Below are positions 9,947-17,954 of a DNA stretch of 35,743 bases, one piece after another. The stretch is from contig JAOAAW010000195.1 in the NCBI GenBank assembly GCA_026418655.1, positions 1 to 35,743 of the forward strand. Reading direction: 5' to 3'. A program made the translations under genes and the position numbers. Source of the stretch: a bacterium. Lineage in GTDB: Bacteria > Ratteibacteria > UBA8468 > B48-G9 > DTJG01. Numbering within the stretch: the stretch's first letter is position 1; every line of letters begins with the position of its first letter. The notes beneath the pieces are model-generated. The model saw nothing but the letters and a program-made list of their open reading frames with translations. It was not told where the DNA came from and made no database searches.

Positions 9947-11074
9947 TCATATCCTCTGTGCAACAAATTGCGCAATTTTTTCACTGACCTTTTGGTTGCC
10001 CAGGTGTTCCTTTAATTTTTCAAAGTGCTCTAACTGAATTTTTCTTTTTTCGCCTTCATTGTCAAAATTTTGCGAGAAAACCCTTTGAAATTTTAACCAG
10101 TTTACATTCTGAATAAATTCTTCAACAACTTTTCTTCCGCAGATGATATTTACTGGACTGACATAGTTCAATTGTACTATAATTCTCGCAATAATGTAAT
10201 TCAATCTGCTCATTCTGTAAAAAACAATCATCGGTGTTTTAAGCAGTGCAAGTTCAAGATTCATTGTGCCACTTGCTGCAAGTGCAATATGTGTGTGTCG
10301 GGCAATCTGATGGCAATAACCAGTCCAGACAGGACATTCAAAATTTTCTTTTTCCATAATCTGCTTTATCTGAGGAAAAAGTTTTTCTTCAGCGCAGGAT
10401 ATTACAAAAGAAACATTGTGATTTTTCTGTATCATTTTTGCCGCTTTTATCAAAAGGGGTAAAATGTGTTCTATTTCCTCTTTTCTGCTGCCAGGGAAAA
10501 GTCCAACAATGGTGTCCTTTTCACTTAATTTTGTTTTTTCAAAAAAGCTTTTATCAAATTTTGCTTCCTCAAACAAATCCAGCACAGGATGACCAAAATA
10601 AAAGGCTGGCACACCCTCTTTTTCAAAAAGTTTCTTTTCAAAAGGGAAAATTACAATAACCGCCTCAAAAAGATGTCTTATTAAAAAAACCCTCTGATAA
10701 CCATGTGCCCATATTTTGGGCGGAATATAGTAAATTTTTCTGAAACCCTGAATTTTTTTTGCCAGATTGAGATTAAATCCCGGGTTATCTATGAAAATAA
10801 TCAGGTCAGGATTTTCTTTTTTAATGGCAACTGCGCACTGATTTAAGAATTTTATGTGTTGTCTGATATTTTTAATAACTGAACTTATACCGAATGAACC
10901 CGGAAACGGATTTTCTGCAATGATTTTTATCCCGGAGTGTTTTAATTTTATTCCACCAGTACCCACTATCTCAACATCTGGTACCACTTTTTTCAGATGC
11001 AGGGCAAGCAGGGATGCATACTGGTCACCTGATATCTCTCCAGAGACAATGGCAATTTTAGGATGGTCTTTCAT
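9947..11074 (-). CDS. lpxB: Lipid-A-disaccharide synthase
   Basis: IAIVSGEISGDQYASLL, VGTGG, PDLIIFIDNPGFNLNLAKKI, YYIPPKIWAHG, FPFEKKLFEKEGVPAFYFGHPVLD, GLFPGSRKEEIEHILPLL, AASGTMNLELALLKTPMIVFYRMS. Confidence 0.96.
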   Translation of the reverse strand: MKDHPKIAIVSGEISGDQYASLLALHLKKVVPDVEIVGTGGIKLKHSGIKIIAENPFPGSFGISSVIKNIRQHIKFLNQCAVAIKKENPDLIIFIDNPGFNLNLAKKIQGFRKIYYIPPKIWAHGYQRVFLIRHLFEAVIVIFPFEKKLFEKEGVPAFYFGHPVLDLFEEAKFDKSFFEKTKLSEKDTIVGLFPGSRKEEIEHILPLLIKAAKMIQKNHNVSFVISCAEEKLFPQIKQIMEKENFECPVWTGYCHQIARHTHIALAASGTMNLELALLKTPMIVFYRMSRLNYIIARIIVQLNYVSPVNIICGRKVVEEFIQNVNWLKFQRVFSQNFDNEGEKRKIQLEHFEKLKEHLGNQKVSEKIAQFVAQRI

Positions 11075-11085
11075 ACAGAGATATT

Positions 11086-12411
11086 TTATTTTTCTGCCAG
11101 AAATTCATCAAGCAGCTGTCCTGATGCCTTTACCAGCTGGTAATGAGCGATCTGATAATCGTAAAGCGCCTGATAGTAAGATGCCTTTGTCTGAAAAAGA
11201 TAGGTCTGAGCATCAAGTACATCTGTTGTTGTTGCAAGGCCTTCCTTTCTCAATAAATCAGTGACTCTTACATTTTCCTGTGCATCTTCTACGGCTTTTT
11301 CCATCACCCTGATTTTTTCCTGTGCTGAGATGAGATTTAAATAGGACGAGGTTATATCAAGTGAAATCAAGTTTATAATTTTTTGTTTCTGCGTTTCAAT
11401 CTGAGATATCTGTGCATCCATTGCTTTAATTTTTTTCTTTGTACTCTGCCAGTTCCAGATGTCAAAATTGGCCACCAGCACAGCAGTTATATTCTGATAC
11501 CAGCTATTCAAACCTGAAGATGTTCCTTTTTCACCCCTTAAAGAAAGAGCAAAGGCAATCTCTGGATAATAATCTGCTTTTATGATTTTTCTGGCGAGTT
11601 CAAGCGTGGCTTTGTTCCTTTCTATCTGTTTTATTTCTTCCCTTTTTTTTATTGCAATATTCTTCCATGTTTCAATGTCCTTTTCTTCCCATACTTTGGT
11701 CAGTGTATCCTGAAGGTTTATTTCACAGCTATAGGGGAAATTCAAAATTGTCTTGAAGTTTTCCTTGGCAAGGTTTATCATATTTTCTGTTTCAACGAGC
11801 TTTTGCTTTGCATCAGCAAGTGCCACTTCAGTTTTCAGTATATCTGCCTTTGTCGCAAGACCTGCTTCAAAAAGTTTTTTGACATTTGATAGATGTGCCT
11901 GTCTTTGATTCACAAGAGCCAAAGCTGCCTGACGAAAATTTGACGCCTTCAATATTGAAAAGTATGCCTGTATTACCTGAAAGATGATATTCTGCTGGGT
12001 AATAAGTTTCTCACCATTGGCGATTTCAATTTCCTGTTTTTTTATTTCATATTGCGAAGTCAAGGCGCCTCCGGTAAAAACAGGTTGTGTCAGGGTTAAG
12101 CCCGCATTATAGATATCGTTCTTGCTCATTTCTATTTTTATAGGCATGCCTGGAACTGAAATTGAAGGTACTTTATCAAGTCTTGTGTATGAAAAATTAC
12201 CAGAAATTTGCGGAAAAAACTTTGTTTTTGAATCCTCTTTTTCCCACTGTTTCTGAATGATTTTTTGTTCAGATGTCCTGATATCAAGATTGTTCTCAAG
12301 CGCTATTTTCACACTATCCTGAAGTGTAAAAATCCTTTCCTGCCTTTCCTGACAATGGATACAGGCAACAAAAAATAATAAAACCAGCACAGTCGGAATA
12401 AACTTTTTCAT
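11086..12411 (-). CDS. TolC-family outer membrane efflux protein
   Basis: Signal peptide MKKFIPTVLVLLFFVACIHC; two coiled-coil-rich repeats (LTLQDSVKIALENNLDIRTSEQKI; LFEAGLATKADILKTEVALADAKQKLVE; LRKEGLATTTDVLDAQTYLFQTKASYYQALYDYQIAHYQLVKASG). Confidence 0.9.
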   Translation of the reverse strand: MKKFIPTVLVLLFFVACIHCQERQERIFTLQDSVKIALENNLDIRTSEQKIIQKQWEKEDSKTKFFPQISGNFSYTRLDKVPSISVPGMPIKIEMSKNDIYNAGLTLTQPVFTGGALTSQYEIKKQEIEIANGEKLITQQNIIFQVIQAYFSILKASNFRQAALALVNQRQAHLSNVKKLFEAGLATKADILKTEVALADAKQKLVETENMINLAKENFKTILNFPYSCEINLQDTLTKVWEEKDIETWKNIAIKKREEIKQIERNKATLELARKIIKADYYPEIAFALSLRGEKGTSSGLNSWYQNITAVLVANFDIWNWQSTKKKIKAMDAQISQIETQKQKIINLISLDITSSYLNLISAQEKIRVMEKAVEDAQENVRVTDLLRKEGLATTTDVLDAQTYLFQTKASYYQALYDYQIAHYQLVKASGQLLDEFLAEK

Positions 12412-12441
12412 TCAGTTATCCTTGTATTGAAACACGATACA

Positions 12442-12458
12442 AACAGAAAAATTCTGTT
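12442..12458. promoter_or_regulatory. Perfect 7-bp inverted repeat AACAGAA-aaa-TTCTGTT next to the -10 element (operator or 5'-UTR hairpin)
   Basis: Read directly; positioned around the expected transcription start of the promoter at 12463-12490. Confidence 0.45.
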
Positions 12459-12462
12459 GTTT

Positions 12463-12490
12463 ATTCTATCCCATGCAGGATTTTTGTCAA
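12463..12490 (-). promoter_or_regulatory. Sigma-70-like promoter for the tolC-like/lpxB/msbA run
   Basis: Minus strand TTGACA-(16)-TAGAAT, about 50 nt upstream of the tolC-like ATG. Confidence 0.65.
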
Positions 12491-12591
12491 TTGTGTGGAT
12501 ATTTTCTCAGCGTACCTGAAGAAAGAAAAAATCATAACTGCATGGCAACTGTGCCCTTATAAACAATCAGTTCTGTATCCTGCCTCAGAAG

Positions 12592-12867
12592 TTACTTTCT
12601 GATAGAATTAGAAATTTTTCTTCTTATACCCGGAAAAACTACCAGAACAGGTATCGCAAATATCATTCCTGCCAGCAAAATGCCTGTTGCGATGGAAAGA
12701 TGTGCAAAAACATATGCTGGCATAAGAATGATTCTTGTTAAACTCTGCAAAATCCCATTTTCTGCAATAAATTGTGCTATTACCGGAGAATGTTTATAGT
12801 AAAATCTAACAAATGCCTTTCCCGGTTTTGGCTGTATATCCTTGATTATTTTTCGTATGCCTGTATC
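12592..12867 (-). pseudogene. Start-less reading frame encoding a partial CFI-box-CTERM-like domain (or -1 frame extension of the 997-aa protein)
   Basis: Minus-strand frame: DTGIRKIIKDIQPKPGKAFVRFYYKHSPVIAQFIAENGILQSLTRIILMPAYVFAHLSIATGILLAGMIFAIPVLVVFPGIRRKISNSIRK*. PGKAFVRFYYKHSPVIAQFIAENGILQSLTR matches the second half of CFI-box-CTERM domains as I remember them. No ATG/GTG/TTG start upstream of the homology; overlaps the end of the 12846..15839 CDS in the -1 frame. Confidence 0.7.
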
Positions 12868-15839
12868 TCAGCCACATAAAGGCCCTTTGTTACAATTAGG
12901 CGAATACTTGATGTTTTAATCTGTGGAAAGGTGTGAACTACTTTTTCTTTTTTATTGCCGGTGTTTTTAAGAAGGGTGGTCCAATTCTTCCCCTGCTGAT
13001 ACTGGATTTCATAGTCAGAAAGGACATTGACAGGGTCAGGATAGTACCTTGGAAGCCAGGATATCATTTCTATCCTTCCTATGGTCACTTCTTCCGGGAA
13101 ATCTATCTGTAACCAGTCATTTTTCCAGGTTTCCTTCAATCTTTTTATCCAGATTTCATCATCTTCTCTCACTGGTCCAGCATTTGGTCCCCATCTTCTT
13201 GTAAACCAGCAGGTTCTTATATCACCATCAATCGCAAAGACAGGAGAATCCTTAAAACTGTGGTATGTCCAGCTGGATGAAATCTTTGCACCATTTCCTT
13301 CCCAGCAGAGATTCTTCGGGTTTTTATCTTTTTTGGGCTCACTGGCAAAAAGTGGGTCTTTCAACATTTTTTCCATTATCAGGGTGCCTTTTGAAATATC
13401 TCTATCAGTGTAAATATGGACACCAAAAGGTTCAAAAGTATCAGTAAAACAATTTTTTTGCAAGGTCAATGAACGGTTTTCTGAAACAACATTCAGGATT
13501 TTTATGTTTTTGCCTTTCAGAGAAAAACGCGCTGTTGATTTTTGTGGAGAATCATTTGCAGCAATAATAAAAACATTGTTCAGATGTTTCAGAATTTTTG
13601 TTGAGATTTTTTCATTATTAACAGAAACAACCGTATCTGGTTTTTCTTCTGAAACAAGTATATCATGAAGATAGTTCATTTCGCCTGCCAGTGCCCGCAA
13701 CATCTCCCATGCAGCAGGATTAAGATTGGGATTGGCATAATCATGAAACCATGACCAGAACAGAAATCCTTTAGCGCCTTCTATAATTGAACGATAGACA
13801 GTATACCGTTGCTCTTTTAGATAGGGCATCCTTCCAGGGAATATCTCACCGGGGTGAAACCTTTGTTCCCATGCTCTCATATCAAATATTTGAGGATCAA
13901 CCCAGACAGGCTGTTTAGTCCCGCCTATCTCAACTGCTGCCTTCACCTTTTCTATAACTCCCATAAGACGTCTTGAGTTCAAATCCGGGTTATCATAATT
14001 TGGATAGAGATAAGGATTTATTCCAAGGATGTCATTAAAAGAACGGAATATCTCCTGATAATATGCACCGGGACTTGTAACTACTGGTGTTACAGGATGA
14101 TACGGGTCTATTTTCTTCATTTTCTGGTATCCTTTTATAAGCCCTTCCAATGACCAGTTTGGATGTATCTCAGGTTCATCTCCAAAGAAGTAAGCCAGAA
14201 GAACAGGGCTGTTTTTCAATCTTTCAACTGTTTTCAATCCATCTTCAAGATATTTTTCCTTTTCCTTGATACACCATGGTTCCCAGACATTGAAATCATA
14301 ACAAAATAGTTTCAGGTTCCTTTTTGATAGCTCTTTCAGCCATGTTTCATCGGATGAAGTATCAGAAATAGTGTTAAATCCAGCAGAAGCAATGGCATCA
14401 AGGTCTCCTGTTTTGGCTGTCCAGGGATTTACTCCATGAAGACCGATAGGGAAAAATCTCTTTCCGTTTACAACAAGGACTCCATCTTCAGCAATTCTTA
14501 CTTCACTGGGTGAAGCCGGGTATCGGAAAAAGCTTATATGGTTTTCATCAATCTTTTTGCCTTCAAGAAAAAGAGACACATTTAGGGTGTATTGTCCGTA
14601 TGGGAAATTTTTTGTGTCAAAGGCAATGGAATTACCTGATGTTCTCATTGGAGATAATTTTTCTTTTTCCAACAATTTTTTCTCATCTTTGTCAATGACA
14701 GCATAACTATACTTCAATTTCTTCAACAGCGATTCGTCGCAGTTGATATTAAGGATGGCTCGCAAAACTTTGTCTTTCATTGTAGCGTAGAATGCATTCC
14801 TGTATGATGGATATTTTAATATAAGATTTGAGACAGTGCTCTGTGAGGAAATAGTTTTCCAGAATATTTTTAATGGCTCATCCGTCTGGTTTTTTATCTG
14901 AACGCAAACCTGATATCTATCTGGAGCAGCACCTGTAAACGGGATTGAAAAATACATTGCTTTTCCTGGTTCCATAAATATCTTTTTCTTTTCCTGGTAG
15001 GTTTTTCCTGTGGTCGTGGAAAAGATGTTTATTGTAAGATTGTTTTCCTGTTTCTTTCCGCTCATGTTGTGTATTTTCCCCTTCACCTGCACAACCTGCT
15101 GTCCATCTGCTGTAAGGAATCCTTCTGCCTTGAGATCTTCCACAGTATAGCAATACTTTGAAAAATCCACATTAAGCCCGAGAATCACACCAAATTTCTC
15201 TGGAATATGAAATCCATCTATTGTCGGAAACGCCTGACTTAAAGAATCCGCAAAACCAGGCATATTTCTACAAAAGTTAATGCCCCATATCGAACCTGTT
15301 TCTGGCGTGATATCAAAAATTGCATAGGGAAGAGCCATTTCAAGATACCAGGCATTCTTATCAATCTTTGTTTTCAATGGAAATTCAGCATTCCATTCCG
15401 CATTATATACACTGCCTGCCCTGTAGCCAAATGCATCGTAGTATACACCATTGCTATTAATCATAAAATGATAATAGTCAGATTTGGTTCTTCCGGGGTC
15501 AATAAAAATTTCAACACTATCATCCAAGCAAATTTCCTGGTCTCTTTTTGTACAGGTCGTTTTCATCTTTGAGATGTCTGGATGCCTGCATTCAAAAGCA
15601 ATATACAGAGCATTATCATCATAAAGTAGATACACAGTAGTCCATTGTTTTGAAATTGGTTTACCCTTTAATGTAACAAATGTGTCAATTTTTGCAGCAT
15701 TTTTCCATAGTTCTTCAAGATCGCCATCAATAACAGGTGGTTTATGTGTTTTTATTGCCCTGACAATATTTTCTTCTGTCGCAGCAAATATTCTAAAGGT
15801 AGATAAAAGAAACAACACAGCCACAATTATCCTGAACAT
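12846..15839 (-). CDS. Secreted multidomain glycoside-hydrolase-like protein: CBM9/DOMON-like N-terminus, TIM-barrel glycosidase-like core, F5/8 type C-like C-terminus
   Basis: Signal peptide MFRIIVAVLFLLSTFRIFAA; CBM9-like KPPVIDGDLEELWKNAAKID...LYDDNALYIAFECRHPD...DDSVEIFIDPG...YHFMINSNGVYYDA; core FFPIGLHGVNPW...AYFFGDEPEIHPNW...GAKGFLFWSWFHDYANPNLNP; C-terminal AIDGDIRTCWF...WLQIDFPEEVTIGRIEM...SSIRLIVTKGLYVAEIQAYEK. Confidence 0.82.
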   Translation of the reverse strand: MFRIIVAVLFLLSTFRIFAATEENIVRAIKTHKPPVIDGDLEELWKNAAKIDTFVTLKGKPISKQWTTVYLLYDDNALYIAFECRHPDISKMKTTCTKRDQEICLDDSVEIFIDPGRTKSDYYHFMINSNGVYYDAFGYRAGSVYNAEWNAEFPLKTKIDKNAWYLEMALPYAIFDITPETGSIWGINFCRNMPGFADSLSQAFPTIDGFHIPEKFGVILGLNVDFSKYCYTVEDLKAEGFLTADGQQVVQVKGKIHNMSGKKQENNLTINIFSTTTGKTYQEKKKIFMEPGKAMYFSIPFTGAAPDRYQVCVQIKNQTDEPLKIFWKTISSQSTVSNLILKYPSYRNAFYATMKDKVLRAILNINCDESLLKKLKYSYAVIDKDEKKLLEKEKLSPMRTSGNSIAFDTKNFPYGQYTLNVSLFLEGKKIDENHISFFRYPASPSEVRIAEDGVLVVNGKRFFPIGLHGVNPWTAKTGDLDAIASAGFNTISDTSSDETWLKELSKRNLKLFCYDFNVWEPWCIKEKEKYLEDGLKTVERLKNSPVLLAYFFGDEPEIHPNWSLEGLIKGYQKMKKIDPYHPVTPVVTSPGAYYQEIFRSFNDILGINPYLYPNYDNPDLNSRRLMGVIEKVKAAVEIGGTKQPVWVDPQIFDMRAWEQRFHPGEIFPGRMPYLKEQRYTVYRSIIEGAKGFLFWSWFHDYANPNLNPAAWEMLRALAGEMNYLHDILVSEEKPDTVVSVNNEKISTKILKHLNNVFIIAANDSPQKSTARFSLKGKNIKILNVVSENRSLTLQKNCFTDTFEPFGVHIYTDRDISKGTLIMEKMLKDPLFASEPKKDKNPKNLCWEGNGAKISSSWTYHSFKDSPVFAIDGDIRTCWFTRRWGPNAGPVREDDEIWIKRLKETWKNDWLQIDFPEEVTIGRIEMISWLPRYYPDPVNVLSDYEIQYQQGKNWTTLLKNTGNKKEKVVHTFPQIKTSSIRLIVTKGLYVAEIQAYEK

Positions 15840-15851
15840 CTCGTCCCCCGG

Positions 15852-17954
15852 TTAATTTCTTTCGGCTGACAAAAGTGAAAGTGCGGCAAAAACAGGTCCC
15901 TGTGTCATTCCGCCACCTTCACATGTTGACCAGCCAATTGAATAGCCATTGCCATAACCATCAACATCAAAACCACGAAAATAGGGATAATCATTTCCAA
16001 GGCCAGGCACTTCAATTCCTCTTAATCCAAGCGGCATAAATCCTGGAATTTGTTTCAGCCCTGACTTATTATCAAAAAGGTCAGCCAGATGTTGTGATGA
16101 ACTTCTGTATCCTGAACCGCCCATAAAACTGACACCCACTGGGTTCCTTCCAAAGAGCCATTGTATCTGGCGTTCTGCGATTTTTGTATATCTATGCGTT
16201 TTCAGGATTCTGTTTGCAAGAAAACAGACAATTGCGACATATCCAAAATAGGCATTTGTTCCATGTCCATTTATGGCAGTGACAAGGTTTCTGGGTCTGA
16301 CTTTTTTGTACTCCATCATGTGTCCAAAAGGAGAACATCCTGTCAGTCGCTCTATCCAGGGCATAAATCTCTTGTAGGAATTTTCTATTTTTTTCCGTAA
16401 AGGATCGTCCGGAAATATTTCTGCATATTCAAACAGGGCAATCTGCGGATAAAACCCTGCAAGGTATATGGCACTTGCTTCAATTCCACTAGCAGGAAAA
16501 AATCCATCTTTTTCCTGATAATTTAAAATTCTTTCAATATGTATTCTGGCTTCTTCTCTGTATTCTTCACTTCCAGTGTAGTGCGCTATATTAAGGGCAC
16601 TCAGGGCAAGTGTTCCATATACGCTGACTGTAAAATTCTCACCGGCGTCCGGACTTTTGTAGAAGTTGTGCATTTTTATTGCTGCATCAATACATTTTTC
16701 TGCGTTTTTGGGTTCCTGCTGTTTTACCATAATGGCAAACTTTGCAATCGCTGCTGCAAAAAGTCGTGTGTACCAGGGTATCCAGGTGCTTTTATCAGGA
16801 TGTCTGTAATAGTGATGAATCTTTGGGTCTGAATATGCAAGATACATCTGTGTCAGGAAAAATCTGCCATCTTCTGCCTGCTTAATGCCAGAGACATGAG
16901 TGCTGACATTCGCATTTCCTCTTTCATCCACCGCGCTCAAAAAAAATTCCACTGTATAACGCGCCTCCTCCAGAGCATCTGGCAAAGGTCCACCTAAAAA
17001 AAACCATTTTCTTGGTGCGAGCCAGTGTCCGAGAAGTAAACAATAAAGATTTGTAACTATATTGGTACTATGACGTTCCCAGTTTCCGCCATCGTGCCAG
17101 CCCTTTGTTATTTTTGCTGGTTCATTAAGTTTCACAAGATTATCTTCATCAGGAGCATGCCAGTTTTTGCAGCCAGGTGCTGGTTGATAAAGAATTGGTC
17201 CATCATTGCAGCCATTCCTCCATGGAAGTTTTTGGCCGCAACGGTGATTGAAAAAACCCTGTAATGAAAGCCGTAACATTTTCAGATAAACATTTTTATT
17301 TATATCAAATTGATGGCTTTCTGCTTTTGTCCCATCAGGAAAATATACCCTTAAAAGGTATGTGCCATCTTTTTTTATTGAAGAAAAATCAGCAGTCCAC
17401 CAGTATCTTTTCCAGGCATATGCTCTGTGTCTTTTCATGGTTCCACAATAAACCTTTTTTCCTGTTATAGTGTTCAGAACCACAAATTTACCACAAGGGT
17501 AGTCCTTAAGTGTCCATATCACAACGCTTTTTTCAGATTCAGGATGATAACCAATCTGACAATCCTTGAATGCAACCGGCTCTTTTCCAAGAAATTCATC
17601 ATACTCTGCGGTTATACTTATATCTACACCTGATTGTTCAAGTTCTTCCACTGCCCTCAAAATTTTTAGTGCCTCTCTGTTTCGGGGTGCCTTTTTAAGT
17701 ACCTTTTCGCAATACTGTTTGCAATTTACCAGAAAATATGGTGAATTTAATACTTTAGATTTATGATAATCCACAAGGGCATGTAGCAGATTGCCTTCAA
17801 CACTGTTTGGGTCTTCAAGGCATATGGTTCTTGCTGCCAGCCATGCACGGTTATAATCATTTTTTTCTAAAAATTTAATACCTTCATTCCAGGCGTTTTT
17901 TATTCTGAGTGGCTTTGCTTCATATGTTTTCATAAACTTTATCTCTTCAACCAT
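15852..17954 (-). CDS. Glycoside hydrolase family 9-like protein (TPR-like N-terminus, Ig-like linker, GH9 catalytic-type domain), no signal peptide
   Basis: CQIGYHPESEKSVVIW (cellulase N-terminal Ig-like), SLQGFFNHRCGQKLPW, KGWHDGGNWERHSTNIVTNLYCLLLGHWL, WLFGRNPVGVSFMGGSGYRSSSQHLADLF, WSTCEGGGMTQGPVFAALSLLSAERN. TGATG overlap with the upstream CDS. Confidence 0.82.
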   Translation of the reverse strand: MVEEIKFMKTYEAKPLRIKNAWNEGIKFLEKNDYNRAWLAARTICLEDPNSVEGNLLHALVDYHKSKVLNSPYFLVNCKQYCEKVLKKAPRNREALKILRAVEELEQSGVDISITAEYDEFLGKEPVAFKDCQIGYHPESEKSVVIWTLKDYPCGKFVVLNTITGKKVYCGTMKRHRAYAWKRYWWTADFSSIKKDGTYLLRVYFPDGTKAESHQFDINKNVYLKMLRLSLQGFFNHRCGQKLPWRNGCNDGPILYQPAPGCKNWHAPDEDNLVKLNEPAKITKGWHDGGNWERHSTNIVTNLYCLLLGHWLAPRKWFFLGGPLPDALEEARYTVEFFLSAVDERGNANVSTHVSGIKQAEDGRFFLTQMYLAYSDPKIHHYYRHPDKSTWIPWYTRLFAAAIAKFAIMVKQQEPKNAEKCIDAAIKMHNFYKSPDAGENFTVSVYGTLALSALNIAHYTGSEEYREEARIHIERILNYQEKDGFFPASGIEASAIYLAGFYPQIALFEYAEIFPDDPLRKKIENSYKRFMPWIERLTGCSPFGHMMEYKKVRPRNLVTAINGHGTNAYFGYVAIVCFLANRILKTHRYTKIAERQIQWLFGRNPVGVSFMGGSGYRSSSQHLADLFDNKSGLKQIPGFMPLGLRGIEVPGLGNDYPYFRGFDVDGYGNGYSIGWSTCEGGGMTQGPVFAALSLLSAERN

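Noticed and set aside
9651-10037. 128-aa plus-strand ORF across the msbA/lpxB junction
   Set aside because: Antisense to two confidently assigned genes; no motif or ribosome-binding site support.
10854-11264. 136-aa plus-strand ORF
   Set aside because: Antisense to lpxB and the tolC-like gene; low-complexity shadow translation.
12495-12590. Possible terminator between the CFI-like frame and the tolC-like promoter
   Set aside because: Only weak short complementarities (e.g. GGC...GCC) and no clean stem plus U-run.
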